Origin: Nelumbo lutea
Lineage: Eukaryota > Streptophyta > Magnoliopsida > Proteales > Nelumbonaceae
Direction of reading: 5' to 3'
Length of the DNA: 64,000 nucleotides
Assembly: GCA_022828595.1 (NCBI GenBank)
Contig: JAKGHH010000004.1
Span: 53,160,422-53,224,421 of the forward strand
Below, piece after piece: positions 41,741 through 53,106 of the stretch. The position numbers and the translations under genes were made by a program. The notes beneath the pieces are model-generated. The model was not told the DNA's origin, searched no databases, and saw only the letters and a list, made by a program, of their open reading frames with translations. The stretch's first letter is position 1; each line of letters begins with the position of its first letter.

Positions 41741-42564
41741 TAGTTTTTACTACTCATCCTATTCTTTAGAGGTGGTATCGGAGACAAAGACTATGGCATA
41801 AATAGATTGTTCCCCCATCTATACCTGAGCCTCAAACACTCTTAAATCTTGAAGAGATGATGAGTCCCTCACCACCTGCTCTAGAACCTCCCTTCTCAAA
41901 CTTGGACCTACCTATTGTTGTAAGAAAATGTAAGAGGAAATGTACAACACATTGTATTTCCAAACACCTATCTTACAACCTTTTATCCCCATTTTATTAT
42001 TCTTTCTTGGCCTCCATTTCTCCTAAAATTATACCCAAGTCAGTTATAGAAGCCTTGTGTAAGTCAATGGAGGGAATGGGAACTAAAATAAAAGAACTTC
42101 GCAAAAATAATACTTGGGATACTGTAGATTTGCCTCATGTGAAGGAAGCAATGGGATGTAAGTGAGTGTCATCCTATACCCAAGTTAGTTATAGAAGCCT
42201 TGTCTAAGCCATAATGGAGGGAGGCTATGATAACTAAAATAAAAGCACTTCGCAAAAATAATACTTAGGATATTGTGGATTTGCCTCATGGAAAAGAACC
42301 AATGGGATGTAAGTGGGTGTTCCCTATCAAGTACCATTTTGATGGGACCACTAAGAGGTATAAGGTTTGACTAATAACTAAGGGATATACTTAGGCATAT
42401 GGAGTTGCCTATATGGAGACTTTCTCACTAGTTGTAAAAATGACCTCAATAAGAATTTTGTTGCCATTGACAATGAATTATGACTAGCCATTACATTAGT
42501 TTGATGTTAAGAATGTGTTGTTAAATGGAGACTTAATTGAAGAGGTTTACATGCCACTTTCCCA

Positions 42565-42774
42565 TGTGAAGATATACCTTGATGTACATTATTAGAATAG
42601 TTCTTGTTATACAGTATCATATTCTTATTATTTTATTTGTTCTTTTTATCTTTCAACCTTGTAAGGGTACATATTTTTTATCTCTTTAGTATAAAAGAGG
42701 CTCTTTGGGGTGGGGGTCGACTATTCTTGACACCCTTAATTTTGTTACATTTTTTGCTCTCAATTCGGTTTACA
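42565..42774 (+). repeat. 5' LTR of copia B (210 bp)
   Basis: Starts TGTGAAGATATAC and ends TTCGGTTTACA. Shares TTGATGTACATTATTAGAAT, ATAAAAGAGG and GGGGTGGGGGTCGACTATTC with the 3' LTR; lacks about 14 bp present there. Confidence 0.88.
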
Positions 42775-42788
42775 TGGTATTAGAGCAG
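42775..42788 (+). other. Primer-binding site of copia B
   Basis: TGGTATTAGAGCAG, Met-tRNA complement with one transition, directly abuts the LTR. Confidence 0.85.
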
Positions 42789-43290
42789 GTTGCCCTTTTA
42801 CCTTCTTTTTTTTTTTTCTGATCCACCTTGTTTTCTTGATCCGGTGAGAACTTGCACCTCTATCGATTGGTCCTGGACTATCTTGATCTTTACATGAACC
42901 ATTTTTTTGCTTCCTGCACATCTAGAAAGAGAGATTTTATTAGAACTCTCTCGTTTGACATCCATTTGCAGCAAGATTTAAAAGGAGTTGTCACCTAGGC
43001 CTTTTCAACATACTCTAAAAGTTTCACTGAGATCTATGAAGTTTTGAGAGAGATTTGAACTTCTCTTCTAGGTGGCTGCATCCAAACTTTCCTTTTCTGG
43101 ACTATGTATCCAGTTTTCTTCTTCTACTAGATTTTGGACAATCTCCGATGAAAGTAAGGGGTTTCTTTCTTAGTTTTTTTACTCTCTTGGATTCAGTTAC
43201 TATTCACATCACTATTTTGATCAGTTTTTACTTTAGTCTAGTTCCTTTAGACTTCAGTCGAACCCTATTTTCTGCTATTTTCTTGTTGTA

Positions 43291-44130
43291 ATGGCTTCAG
43301 GTAGAGGGGATATTATTCCTATGAAGATGAATGGACAAAAATTTGGGATGTGGAAGTTTCATTTTAACTTTTATGTTGAAGGGAAAGGTTTAGAAGGATA
43401 CATGAATGAAACAATCACTAAACCAACTGAGACCAAGGCCAAGGCTTTACAACAATAGAAGATGGATAATGGTAAGCTTGTTTCTTGGATTATGAGTTCT
43501 ATTGATTATCATATATTTGTACCTATGAGGAAAATGAAAACAACCTATGAGATGCACTCATATCTAGAAAAAGTTTATCAACGGTCCAACGTATCTAAGT
43601 AGTACCAGATAGAATAAAAAATATTTGCCTACAGCCAAGGAGATAGGAAGATATAGGAATATTATTCAACTTTTCTTGATTTGTGAGCTGAATATGAGAT
43701 TGTCCATACTGAATCTTCAGACCCAGGAGAGTGTGTGAAATATCTCCAAAAACACTTTGAGAAGAGGAATGTAACTTAATTCTTGATGAGACTTAGACCT
43801 GAATATGAGATAATCATGCCCAACATTCTGAGTAGGGGAACACTTCTAGATATGTATTTTATTTTAGAGGAACTTATAAGGGAAGAGACTAGACTTCTCA
43901 CTACAGTCGGATTTGATGGAAAGATGACTGAAGCTGGGACTAAAATAGCCTTTGTTGCTCATGGAGGTAAGAAGTCAACCTCCAAGGACTTCTCCAAAAC
44001 TCAATGCTATGAGTGTAAGGGTTTTAGACATAATGCATTCTCACTGTAAGAAGAAGAATGTGTGCACCTATTGCAAGCAACATGGTCACATCATTCCAAA
44101 CTGTCAAGTCAGACCAGCAAAGGGTTCTAA
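43291..44130 (+). pseudogene. Copia B gag
   Basis: Starts MASGRGDIIPMKMNGQKFGM, continues KLVSWIMSSIDYHIFVPMRK, ECVKYLQKHFEKRNVT and MRLRPEYEIIMPNILSRGTL. A frame change near 44047 separates two knuckle-like motifs: CYECKGFRHNAF (44005) and CTYCKQHGHIIPNC (44059-44100). About five stops. Would encode the particle protein. Confidence 0.85.
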
Positions 44131-45975
44131 GAAAAAGACTCAGCCTCGGGCCTATCAGGCAACAGATGGACAAGCAACTCACATTGTATCTACCAAGGGT
44201 GATTCTTCAATGAAAGGTGATTCAAGTGGTGTCATGGATAAAGAAAAGGTTCAGCAATTGGTATCTTTTGCTATTTCCTCTTCTTTCTCTACTATTGGTT
44301 TGTCTGGTAAGTTCTTTACATATTGTTCTTCCCCTTCACATGCTTGGATTATAGATTCAGGTGCCACCAATCATATGCGTGGAGCCTACCTCAATCACCC
44401 AAATCCATCCACTAAAATTCACCATGAACATATTATTACTGCCAATGGTGAAAAGTTAGACATCATTGATAGTAATGATTTGCCCCTTAAAATGTCACCC
44501 ACTAGATCCTTCACTCTCTCCAAAACCCTGTTAGTACCCAACCTTACTACTAATCTGATTTTTGTTGGCCAACTTGTTGATGAAAGAAATGTTCTCACAT
44601 TTTCTCATGATGGTTGCTTGATACAGGGCCAGTATACTGGGAAGGTGAAAGATAAGGAGCATAGGCTGGGCCATCTATTTACACTAGAGTTTGAGAAGTC
44701 TCAATTAGGAGCATCCTCAGCTTTTCTTAGTTCTTTATTTGATTCTCTGTTGAGTTATAGAAATAATATTTGGGATTTATGGCATAAATGATTGGATCAT
44801 CCATATTCCTAAAAATTAAAGTTTTTGTTTGACTCTGGTTTGATTAAGAATAAAATTCCTCTTGATCATACTTTTGATGTTTCTTGCATTGTGTGTTGTT
44901 TGAGTAAAAGTCATGTTTTACCATTTCTTCACACTTCTGGACATGCCACTAAACCTTTTGAGATAATATATAGTGATGTTTGGTCTACTTCTATTACTCC
45001 ATGATTGTGATATAGATACTTTGTGATGTTTATAGATGATTGTACCAGATATACTTGGATTTATTTTCTATAGCACAAATCAGAAGTCTGGCACATTTAA
45101 ATTATTTCATACTATGGTGCAAAATTGCTTCAAGTGCAATGTGACTATCCTCCACTCAGATTCAAGGGGAGAATATAGAGACAAAGACTTTTAGGCCTAC
45201 TTGAGGAATTATGGAATTCAGTCTTAGCACAACTGCCTAGATACTCCACAACAGAATGGTGTGGCTGAACGGAAGAATGAACATGTCCTCAGTATTGTGC
45301 GGACATTACTACATGAATCTCATACGTCAAATTCATTTTGGGTAGAAGCAGTCAGTACAGTTGTGTATTTAATCAACTATATTCCCTCCTTTGTTCTCGG
45401 CAACACTTCTCCCTTCCAAAAACTTTTTGGTCATCCCCTAGATTTCTCTAGTCTTCATGTTTTTGGTTGTCTTTGTTTTGTACATCTTCCTATTCGTGAA
45501 CAATCTAAGTTAACTGCTCAATCTGCTATGTATGCCTTTGTGGGATATAGTCCTGACAACAAAGGATTTTTGTGCTATGATCTTGTTATTCATCGTATTC
45601 GGATTTCCTGAAATGTTGTGTTTCTTTAACATATTTTGTTCTTTGCTAGGGTTGCTAGATTGTCTGCTCCTTCCATCTCTATTTTGCAGGACTTTGATTC
45701 AGACAACACTACTACTTCCTCGACTGAGAGATTTTCTCGTCTTCATCCGCAAGTAACTACCGGTTCTTGCACCTACAACCCTCCTTCCACCCAGTCCAGA
45801 GCATTCCTCTTCTGTACCCCCTATAAGTGACACTTTAGCCCAAGATCCTCCTATTTCATATAGTAGTTCTGTTATTCCACTTCGTCATTCTACTCATATT
45901 TCTCGACCCCCTAACCGCTATGGTTTTCCTTCAAACCATAGTTCATTTTCTGTTGTACTTTCTTCCATAGATATT
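44131..45975 (+). pseudogene. Copia B protease, integrase and RT linker
   Basis: The protease motif is intact: HAWIIDSGATNHM near 44339. Gag-pre-integrase WDLWHK near 44772, then integrase with HTSGHATKPFEIIYSDVWST near 44930, FVMFIDDCTRYTWIYF near 45022, FHSDSRGE-like text near 45155 and QQNGVAERKNEH near 45250, then SFWVEAVSTVVYLINYIPS. The linker ends SRPPNRYGFPSNHSSFSVVL and SSIDI near 45972, where the captured-gene insert begins. Confidence 0.85.
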
Positions 45976-46408
45976 TTTCCACGACTCTCTCACTCTTGTT
46001 TCACTACATTTTTCTTACTCTCTCACTCTCTCCTTCTCTCGTTCCACAACTTCTCCCATTAAACCCTATTTTCCTTCGCATTTCCTTTCATTCTCCCTTG
46101 AACAACAAAATTGGTATCATTATTCATGCTGCCACCACTGATTCCTACATTGAATGACATTGCTACATTTGTTTGAGGGTATCTATCCAGATTAAGCATC
46201 AAGGCAGAGGGGATTAAGAAAGAGAGTTGAATTTCAAGCTACAAGTTACGGTAAGTGTTCCATCTCCAAATCTTAAACCATAATAATTTTATTATTTTTA
46301 GTTTCTTTTCTTAATTTTTTTATTTGGGCTTTCATTTAATTTTTTTATTCAGACTTTGTTTAATTCTTAGTTTTAGTGCTGAATTCCCATTTTCATACTT
46401 GAAATTTA

Positions 46409-47256
46409 GGTCATGTTTGGTTCATTACTATGGGCTTCATTCTCTTAATTCTTGCTCATTCTAAGTAAGAATGGGCAAGAATGAATAACATGAGAGTGTT
46501 TGGTTACAAAATTCATGCCTAGGGCCACATTCTTTTTAGAATGAAAAATCAGCCCCATAGCACAAAAATTAACTAGCCAACATCATGAAAAATAATCATG
46601 CCCCATCTTGCTCATTTCATTCTTTGAGGAAACTCTACCTATAAAACTATTGCCATAGATGTTTACTTTTGCGAAAGCACTTTTACAAAAGTACTTTTAT
46701 GAAAGCACTTTTATAAAAACACTTTTATGAAAGTACTTTTATAGAACTTTTACAAAAGTACTTTTATAAAAGCACTTTTATGGAAGTACTTTTACGAAAG
46801 CACTTTTATAAAAGCACTTTTATGAAAGTACTTTTCGAAAGTAATTTTATGTTTATGAATGCACTTTTACAAGTACTTTTATGAAAGCACTTACGAAAAG
46901 TACAAAAGCACTTTTAGGAAAATATTTTTATAAAAGCACTTTTATGAAAGTATTTTTTATAAAATCATTTTTATGAAAGTACTTTCATAAAACATCTATG
47001 CCAATTGGTAAATAATGACTATTGGAGACCTAGGCTGGCAGTTTGTGAATATTGGCACAATTTTTTTTTTTTGAAGAATGAAAATATGCAAGCATAAGAC
47101 ACTTGTCAGTCTGAAAAGAATTCATTTTTTGGAAAAAAGCGTTTGATTCATAGCAATATTTTCTCATTCTGCCTATTTTTATCCATTTTTTTCCATTTTA
47201 GAATTTCATCTTGGGTATAAGAATGAGAAAGAATGAGAGTTGAACCAAGCATGGCC
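46409..47256. mobile_element. 848-bp Harbinger-like element with TTA duplication
   Basis: Flanked by TTA at 46406-46408 and 47257-47259. Ends GGTCATGTTTGGTTCATTAC and, reversed, GGCCATGCTTGGTTCAACTC. Holds an array of AAAGTACTTTTATGAAAGCA-type repeats at 46670-46990, a motif shared with the element at 59188-62794. Non-coding. Confidence 0.8.
46670..46990. repeat. AAAGCACTTTTAT tandem array
   Basis: About twenty imperfect units of ~16-18 bp (GAAAGCACTTTTATAAAA, GAAAGTACTTTTATG). Similar arrays with GAAAGTACTTTATGAAAA lie at 60265-60545. Confidence 0.85.
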
Positions 47257-47499
47257 TTAATGGCTTATGGTTTGGGATTTGAACTTGATCGATTGTGGTG
47301 GTGGAGACTAGAGAGACAAAGTTTAAACTTAGTTTGGATCTAGAAAAGGCAGGCTTTGCTTTAAATTTACAATTCAACTTGTTACTTTGTTGAGGAGCTA
47401 TCATAACCCGGAACTTAAGAAATTGTTCACTATTTACCAATTTCTCGTTGTCTTATCATACTATGTTAATAGAAAATTGTTCACTATTTTGCTTTCCAG

Positions 47500-49014
47500 G
47501 GAAAGTGATAAGGACTTAGAGGCTCCTAAACAACATCCATTGGGCTGGTATATTTCTTATGTTAAGTAAGATTTATCTTTGTTAATTTAACTACCATGTT
47601 TCCACAAGTTTCTGTTCATGGCTTTTTTACTTAAAATGGTAATCTTTTTTTTAATATATAGGCCACTTGCAGAGTTTTCACGAATTCCTATTGTTGTGAC
47701 CAACCAAGTCAAAAGTCAAAATGGCAATGATTCCTTTAACTATCCCTTCCAAGGTGTGATGTGATAATTTTGTTTTGCACATTTCTGCTCAAAACTTCTC
47801 TACATCATATTTCATTATATGCAGTGCGGAGCAATGATGAGAGCACGAAGGACCTTCCAAGAATGGAATCCCATCTTGTTGTTTTAGGGATCCACTGGGC
47901 TCATGCTGTGACATCTGTATTAAAACTAAATGATTATATGTTCTTGGTTTAAGTGTACAAAGAACATATAATCATTTTAATGATATAGCTTCAGTCAAGA
48001 ACAAAGTTTTAGGTTCTCTATGTTCTTGGTTAATTGTACAAAGAGCTTTTATTGGTGTTCAGTTTTTATCTTTTTTGCAAGCTGGACCTTTTTTTAACTG
48101 ATCTCTCAGATCCTTTTGTAAATTCCCAATGTACATAGGCTGATGTATTTGGCTTTCTTTTTTGCCATACAATACTTTACCTTCAAAAAGAATTAAATGA
48201 TTATAAGCTTCCACAGCCCATGAAGCAGTCCCTTGAAGTTTTTGAAAATGGGCTCTGTAAATTTGTCATAGCATACATAAGTAATTGGAATCACCTATTC
48301 CTGAATCGGAGTCAGATTCCGATTATTGCTTTACCCCAAATATATGGGGTCAACTGCATGAATCCTGTTTCACCATTCTGTTTTCTTTATTTTCTGTTTA
48401 GCCCCTCTCTAGGTGTATTCCAGCCATTGTTCATAACTCCATTAGTTATAAATAGATAAGGAAACAGAGCAATCAACAATTTTGACTAACCAATAGATAT
48501 CTACATTTTCTATTATTTTCTCTCTTTCTTACATCAAGTGTTAATAGATTTGTCAAGAAGTAGCCAAATTCTGGACACTTGGGGAAATGCCTGGACAATT
48601 TTCTTTTTCTTTTTTCCTAGCAAGTTGTATATTTCTGCTTTAGGTAACCATTGACATCCTTTACAAGATTGGGAGTTTCTTCCACATCATATTTGCATGA
48701 GAAGGTAAGAATCCATGCAAGGGATGGTTTCTTTGTGATGAAGAGTCTTTACGTGCTTTGATTCTACATGTTTATTGTTAACTCAGGAGATGTGTTAAAA
48801 TATTAACTAGACAGGAGATCAGGGTCATATTTCCATATGATCTTTTCTAATTTTATTTTACTTTTTGTAGGTAAAAGGTTTATTAAAGTGGAAAAATCTC
48901 TAGTATCACCACCTCTTGCATTTCCTTTTGTCGTTACTTCATCAAGGATTTCATTAGTAAGTGATGATGGAATAGAAATACCTGGACCAGAGATAAGCGC
49001 AATCCAGTGTCAAG
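47500..49014 (+). pseudogene. RAD51B (RAD51 paralog 2), four internal exons
   Basis: RAD51B is an ATPase-fold recombination mediator. Exon 1 (47500-47565) gives ESDKDLEAPKQHPLGWYISY; exon 2 (47662-47753) PLAEFSRIPIVVTNQVKSQN (Walker B-adjacent VVTNQV motif); exon 3 (47825 to about 47920) STKDLPRMESHLVVLGIHWA then HAVT; exon 4 (48871-49014) GKRFIKVEKSLVSPPLAFPF, VVTSSRISLVSDDGI and ISAIQCQG. Three acceptors and two donors are canonical and codon phases join. The N-terminal half with Walker A and the last exon are missing; exon 3 has no clear donor. The element at 49211 lies just downstream. Confidence 0.85.
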
Positions 49015-49210
49015 GTCTGTTATTGAGATTGATCGTATTTATCTTATTATCTAAATGTGGAGGAGTCTTCTTCTAAACAATGAAGTTAGTATATAAATGG
49101 TTTAATATGAGAGAATAAATGCAAGGAGATATCCCATTGAAAAAGAAAAGAAGGAAACAAAGATCTATGGCAGATTTTTATGTCTATCAACTACTTTCGT
49201 ATGTGGCATC

Positions 49211-50228
49211 TGATGTAACCGTTTCCGGTCACGTATCATTTTTTCATGATGTGTCAATTTTTTAGCTGAGTACCTCGTCATCTCATCTGCTCCCAAATGG
49301 CCTGTGACTCAGAGGCTGAACTGGAGCTCCTTGGTGGCAAGCTGCCTGGTGGCGAGTTACCTAGTGGGGAACTGCCTGGTGCCGAGCTGCCGGGTGGTGA
49401 GCTACCTGGTGGCGAACTGCCTACTGGTGAACTACCTTTATGAGCTGCTTGGAGGTGAGCTACCTTGATGAGCTGCCTGGTGGTGAGCTACCTTGATGAG
49501 CTTTGTTGCTCTTTTAGAGGCCTGCAAGGAACCAAATGTCAGAGGACCCGGGGTGGCTAACCCGGCGAGGTCACTCCGATGCCTAAGTTAGCACTTAGTG
49601 GAGAGCTGAGAATGATATTAGAGAATGAGAGAGCTAGAGAGCAAAGGTTATCCATCCTTCTCTTTTTTCCTACCTTCGCCCCTGGGGGTGAGGTCTTTAT
49701 ATACTGGAGTCCTCGTGGGTTAGGTGGAGCAGTTCCTGGATTCCCACTGTGATGGGACCTGCTTTCGTGTTAGGTGGGGATAAAGCCACCAACTGGTAAG
49801 GTTACCCATTTCCGCCTAACTCCGGGAGTGGGTGAGCTAATATAGCTGTTACAAGTCACAATCCCATCAAATGCGGGATACGATGGTGAGTTCCTCGGGG
49901 TTGTCAGGTGGGCGCGTGGGCCAGGCCACCAGGTCATGCCAGGGCCAGGCTGTCAACTCATGTTAAGGCCAGGTCGCGCTCGTGCCAGGCTACGCCTAGT
50001 GGGACACCATCAACTTAACAAAGGCAAGTTGTTGCCAAAGTGGTCCCAGGTGTCACCTAGTTGTTCTGAGGTGCCAGGCTACATGAGGGTGAGCTGCCTG
50101 TGGCGAGTTGCATGATGGTGAGCTGCCTATGGCGAGCTCGAGCTGTCTAACTGTCAAGGGGCTGCACTTAGTTGGCATGAGGTGCCAGGTGTCATAATGT
50201 CATTGGAGGGTCAAATCCTCCCTCATCA
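49211..50228 (-). repeat. 3' LTR of the non-autonomous element (1018 bp)
   Basis: In plus orientation runs TGATGTAACC to CCTCATCA. Contains GAGCTGCCTGGTGGTGAGCT-type short tandem units (49340-49500) and an inverted TATA (CTTTATATACTGG at 49695-49707). Confidence 0.88.
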
Positions 50229-50246
50229 TTTGGCCCCCCCTCTGGA
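50229..50246 (-). other. Polypurine tract
   Basis: Minus strand TCCAGAGGGGGGGCCAAA immediately precedes the 3' LTR start. Confidence 0.8.
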
Positions 50247-50344
50247 GCTAAAAGTAACTCGGCGAAAGGAATAGATTTCTCCTTTTGTCCCGTAATTCGA
50301 CGAGCTCGTAGGCACCTCGTAAGGTGTCGAGGTCTCTGCCAGTT

Positions 50345-50870
50345 CAGTATTTTAGCCCTTTGTCTCTAGGAGTGACTTGTAGTCCACTCTCCTTGGCTTT
50401 GCCCATGCCGACAAGGCGGCTGGGTCTTGTAGTAGTAACTTAGCCCTTAGGCCTTTGGGAGCAATTTGCAATCCACTCCTAGACTTTGCCCATGCCGAAG
50501 AGGTGACTGGGGCTTAAGCAGTATTGTAGCCCGTAAGCTTTGGGAGCGACTTGTAGTCCACTCTGCTTGATTTTTCCCATGCCGAAGAGGCGACGTGGTC
50601 TTAAGCAGTATTGTAGCCCGTAGGCTTTGGGAGCAACTTGTAGTCCACTCCTAGACTTTGCCCATGCTGAAGAGGCAACTGGGTCTTAAGCAGTATTGTA
50701 GCCCGTAGGCTTTGGGAGCGACTTGTATTCCACTCTTCTTGATTTTTCCCATGCCGAAGAGGCGACTGGGTCTTAAGCAGTATTGTAGCCCGTAGGCTTT
50801 GGGAGCGACTTGTGGTCCACTCTTCTTGATTTTGCCCATGCCGAAGAGGCAATTGGGTCTTAAGTGATGA
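50345..50870 (-). repeat. About 86-bp tandem repeat, six copies
   Basis: The word TTTGGGAGC recurs near 50455, 50540, 50627, 50712 and 50799, spaced 85-87 bp, with CCCATGCCGAAGAGGCGACT in each unit. Open frames across it on the minus strand are by-products of the periodicity. Confidence 0.88.
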
Positions 50871-51189
50871 GGAAGTCTTTATCAGTTCACCAATTCGTGC
50901 TTGGGCCAGGCCGCCAGGTCGGTTCCCGTGTTAGGTCGTGCCAGGTCGACGCATGTGCCAGGCTGCTAGGCAACGCGTAGGCCGCGCGTAGGCCGCGCGT
51001 GGGCCGCGCCAGGCCTCTAGGCCGTGTGTAGGCCGCACTAGGCCGCCAGGTGGGCGCCTTAGAGCTATGAAGCGAGAGCTTGAGTTTCTAAAAAGGTGAG
51101 GACTTAGCTTTCTGGGAGAAGAGGACTTAGCTTTTTGTAAGATAAGAACTTAGCTTTTGTAGGATGAGAACTTAGCTTTTTGTAGCGTG

Positions 51190-51207
51190 TTCCCACAGAC
51201 GAAACCA
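51190..51207 (-). other. Primer-binding site of the non-autonomous element
   Basis: Minus strand TGGTTTCGTCTGTGGGAA, two bases inside the LTR; differs at two of 18 positions from the Tat primer site at 19198-19215. Confidence 0.85.
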
Positions 51208-51209
51208 AA

Positions 51210-52385
51210 TGATGTAACCGTTTCCGGTCATGTATCATTTTTTCATGATGTGTCAATTTTTTGGCTGAGTACCTTGTCATCTCGTTTGCTCCCAAGTGGC
51301 CTGTGACTCAAAGGCTGAAGTGGATCTCCTTGGTGGCGAGCTGCCTAGTGGTGAACTGCCTGGTGCTGAGCTGCCTGGTGGTGCTGGTGGCGAACTGCCT
51401 GGTGGTAAACTACCTTGATGAGCTGCTTGGAGGTGAGCTACCTTGATGAGCTGCCTGGTGGTGAGCTACCTTGATGAGCTGCTTGGAGGTGAGCTACCTT
51501 GATGAGCTACTTGGTGGTGAGCTACCTTGATGAGCTTTGTTGCCCTTTTAGAGGCCTGCAAGGAACCTATCGTTAGAGGACCTGGGGTGGCTAACCCGGC
51601 GAGGTCACTCCGGTGCCTAAGTTAGCACTTAGTGGAGAGCTGAGAATGATATTAGAGAATGAGAGAGCTAGAGAGCAGAGGTTACCCATCCTTCTCTTTT
51701 TGCCTACCTTCACCCCTAGGGGGTGAGGTTTTTATATACTGGAGTCTTTGTGGGTTAGGTGGAGCAGTTCCTGGATTCCCGCTGTGATGGGACTTGCTTT
51801 CGTGTTAGGTGGGGATAAAGCCACCAACTAGTACGGTTGCCCATTTCCACCTGACTTGGGGAGTGGGTGAGCTAATATAGTTATTACATGTCGCAATTCC
51901 ATAAAATGCGGGGTACGATGGTGAGTTCCTCGGGGTTGTCAAGTTGGCGCGTGGGCTAGGTCGCTAGGTCACGTCTGTGTAGGCCGCCAGGTCGAGCTAG
52001 GGCCAGGCTGCCAACTCGTGCCAAGGCCAGGTCGCGCCTGGGCCAAGCCGCCAGGTCGCGCCTGTGCCAGGCCACACCCGTGTCTGGCCACGCCTGTGCC
52101 AAGCTATACCTAGTGGGACACCATCAACTTAACAAAGGCAAGTTGTTGTCAAAGTGATCCTGGGTGTCACCTAGTTGTTCTGAGGTGCCAGGCTACATGA
52201 GGGTGAGTTGCCTGTAGCGAACTGCCTGTGGCAAGTTGCACGATGACAAGCTGCCTCTGGTGAGCTACCCTATGACGGGCTGCCTATGGCGAGCTTGAGC
52301 TGTCTACCTATCAAGGGACTGCACTTAGTTGGCATGAGGTTCCTGGTGTCATAATGTCATTGGAGGGCCAAATCGGCCCTCATCA
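51210..52385 (-). repeat. 5' LTR of the non-autonomous element (1176 bp)
   Basis: Plus orientation TGATGTAACC to CCTCATCA. Longer than the other LTR mainly through additional GAGCTGCTTGGAGGTGAGCT units (51400-51530) and extra GCCAGGTCGCGCC-type units near 51960-52110. TATA at 51731-51740 inverted. Confidence 0.88.
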
Positions 52386-52504
52386 GCATCCATATTTTAT
52401 GGTTGATTCCACCCTTATACACATTCACCAAATCCATGGCTTCACAATTTAGTTCTCGTCTTAGTTTACTTGATGGTTGATTGAGATATAAAAACCTCAT
52501 AGTT

Positions 52505-52751
52505 CACTTGATGACAAATGCAGGATATGATGACATCTTTGACTTCAATGGGTAATGGCTTCACTGATATGAGGATCATTATACTTTGAAATGACACTAT
52601 TGCTGAATTCAAGCTAGATTGACTTGGAATGAACATATTGCCACTTGATGACAAATGCAGGATATGATGACATCTTTGACTTCAATAGGTAATGGCTTCA
52701 CTGATATGAGGATCATTATACTTCGAATTGCCACTATTGCTGAATTCAAGC
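52505..52751 (+). repeat. Tandem duplication of about 137 bp
   Basis: CACTTGATGACAAATGCAGG through CTGAATTCAAGC occurs at 52505-52614 and 52642-52751 with few differences, so it is recent compared with its surroundings. Confidence 0.9.
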
Positions 52752-52789
52752 CAGCAATAGTGGCAATATTCGAATGCACCCACTGATAA

Positions 52790-53104
52790 GTGATATGTAC
52801 AAGAATATTACTTTGGTAACAAAACCTGATGAAACTATGACATAATTGAGATCTTCATATCCAGAACAATCTGAAATGGCCTGGGGCATCTGCTCAGCTA
52901 GTTTGAATTTCCCTTAGGCATATGCTGAGGTTGTGGTTGCCAATTCCAAACTTTGTTTTTCAAATTTCAGCTTCTCTCCATAGTTCAATTTCTGCTTTCA
53001 GTGCCTGCATCAACTTGATAACTTGCCCGGGACACTGCCTGACTGGTTTTAGACTTTTAATCACTACATGCCCTTGCATTTTCTTATAGTTTTTCATGAG
53101 ATCC
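52790..53104. other. No gene recognised
   Basis: Sequence between the duplication and the hairpin. A minus-strand frame (52960-53175) has protein-like composition (KKMQGHVVIKSLKPVRQ) and may be a relic, but I recognise no family. Confidence 0.3.
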
Positions 53105-53106
53105 CA

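Larger units (their letters stand above)
40794..42564 (+). pseudogene. Copia A integrase-RT linker and RT start
   Basis: Carries SGARFVCMDVI (40786-40830), HSPKEEHSIELFASSLPLST and, after two MITEs, LPIVVRKCKRKCTTHCISKH near 41908, then NNTWDTVDLPHVKEAMGCKW near 42108 (start of RT). The RT continues GTTKRYKV-like, YMETFSLVVKMTSI, LDVKNVLLNGDLIEEVYMP up to 42564, where copia B is inserted. A tandem duplication of about 150 bp (copies near 42033-42160 and 42180-42315) doubles the RT N-terminus. Confidence 0.8.
49211..52385 (-). mobile_element. Non-autonomous gypsy-type element, minus strand
   Basis: LTRs at 51210-52385 (5', minus orientation) and 49211-50228 (3'), with perfect target duplication GCATC (49206-49210 and 52386-52390). 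The primer site is at 51190-51207 and the purine tract at 50229-50246, both readable only on the minus strand. The 981-bp interior has no coding sequence and is mostly an about 86-bp tandem repeat. LTR start (TGATGAGGGCCGATTTGGCC), TATA segment and primer site all match the Tat element at 18479-28435. Probably moved by Tat proteins supplied in trans. Confidence 0.88.

Noticed and set aside
46003..46015. CACTACATTTTTC as left terminus of the second CACTA insert
   Set aside because: Only CACTACA matches the canonical end; the following bases do not mirror the right end (GAAATATGCC expected), so I did not call it.
50601..50852. Minus-strand open frames of 62-83 codons with repeating protein text
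   Set aside because: They arise from the about 86-bp tandem repeat; both frames are open only because of periodic sequence, and there is no start context or domain.
50345..50870. Possible CRISPR-like array
   Set aside because: Units are contiguous tandem copies without unique spacers, in a plant LTR element.
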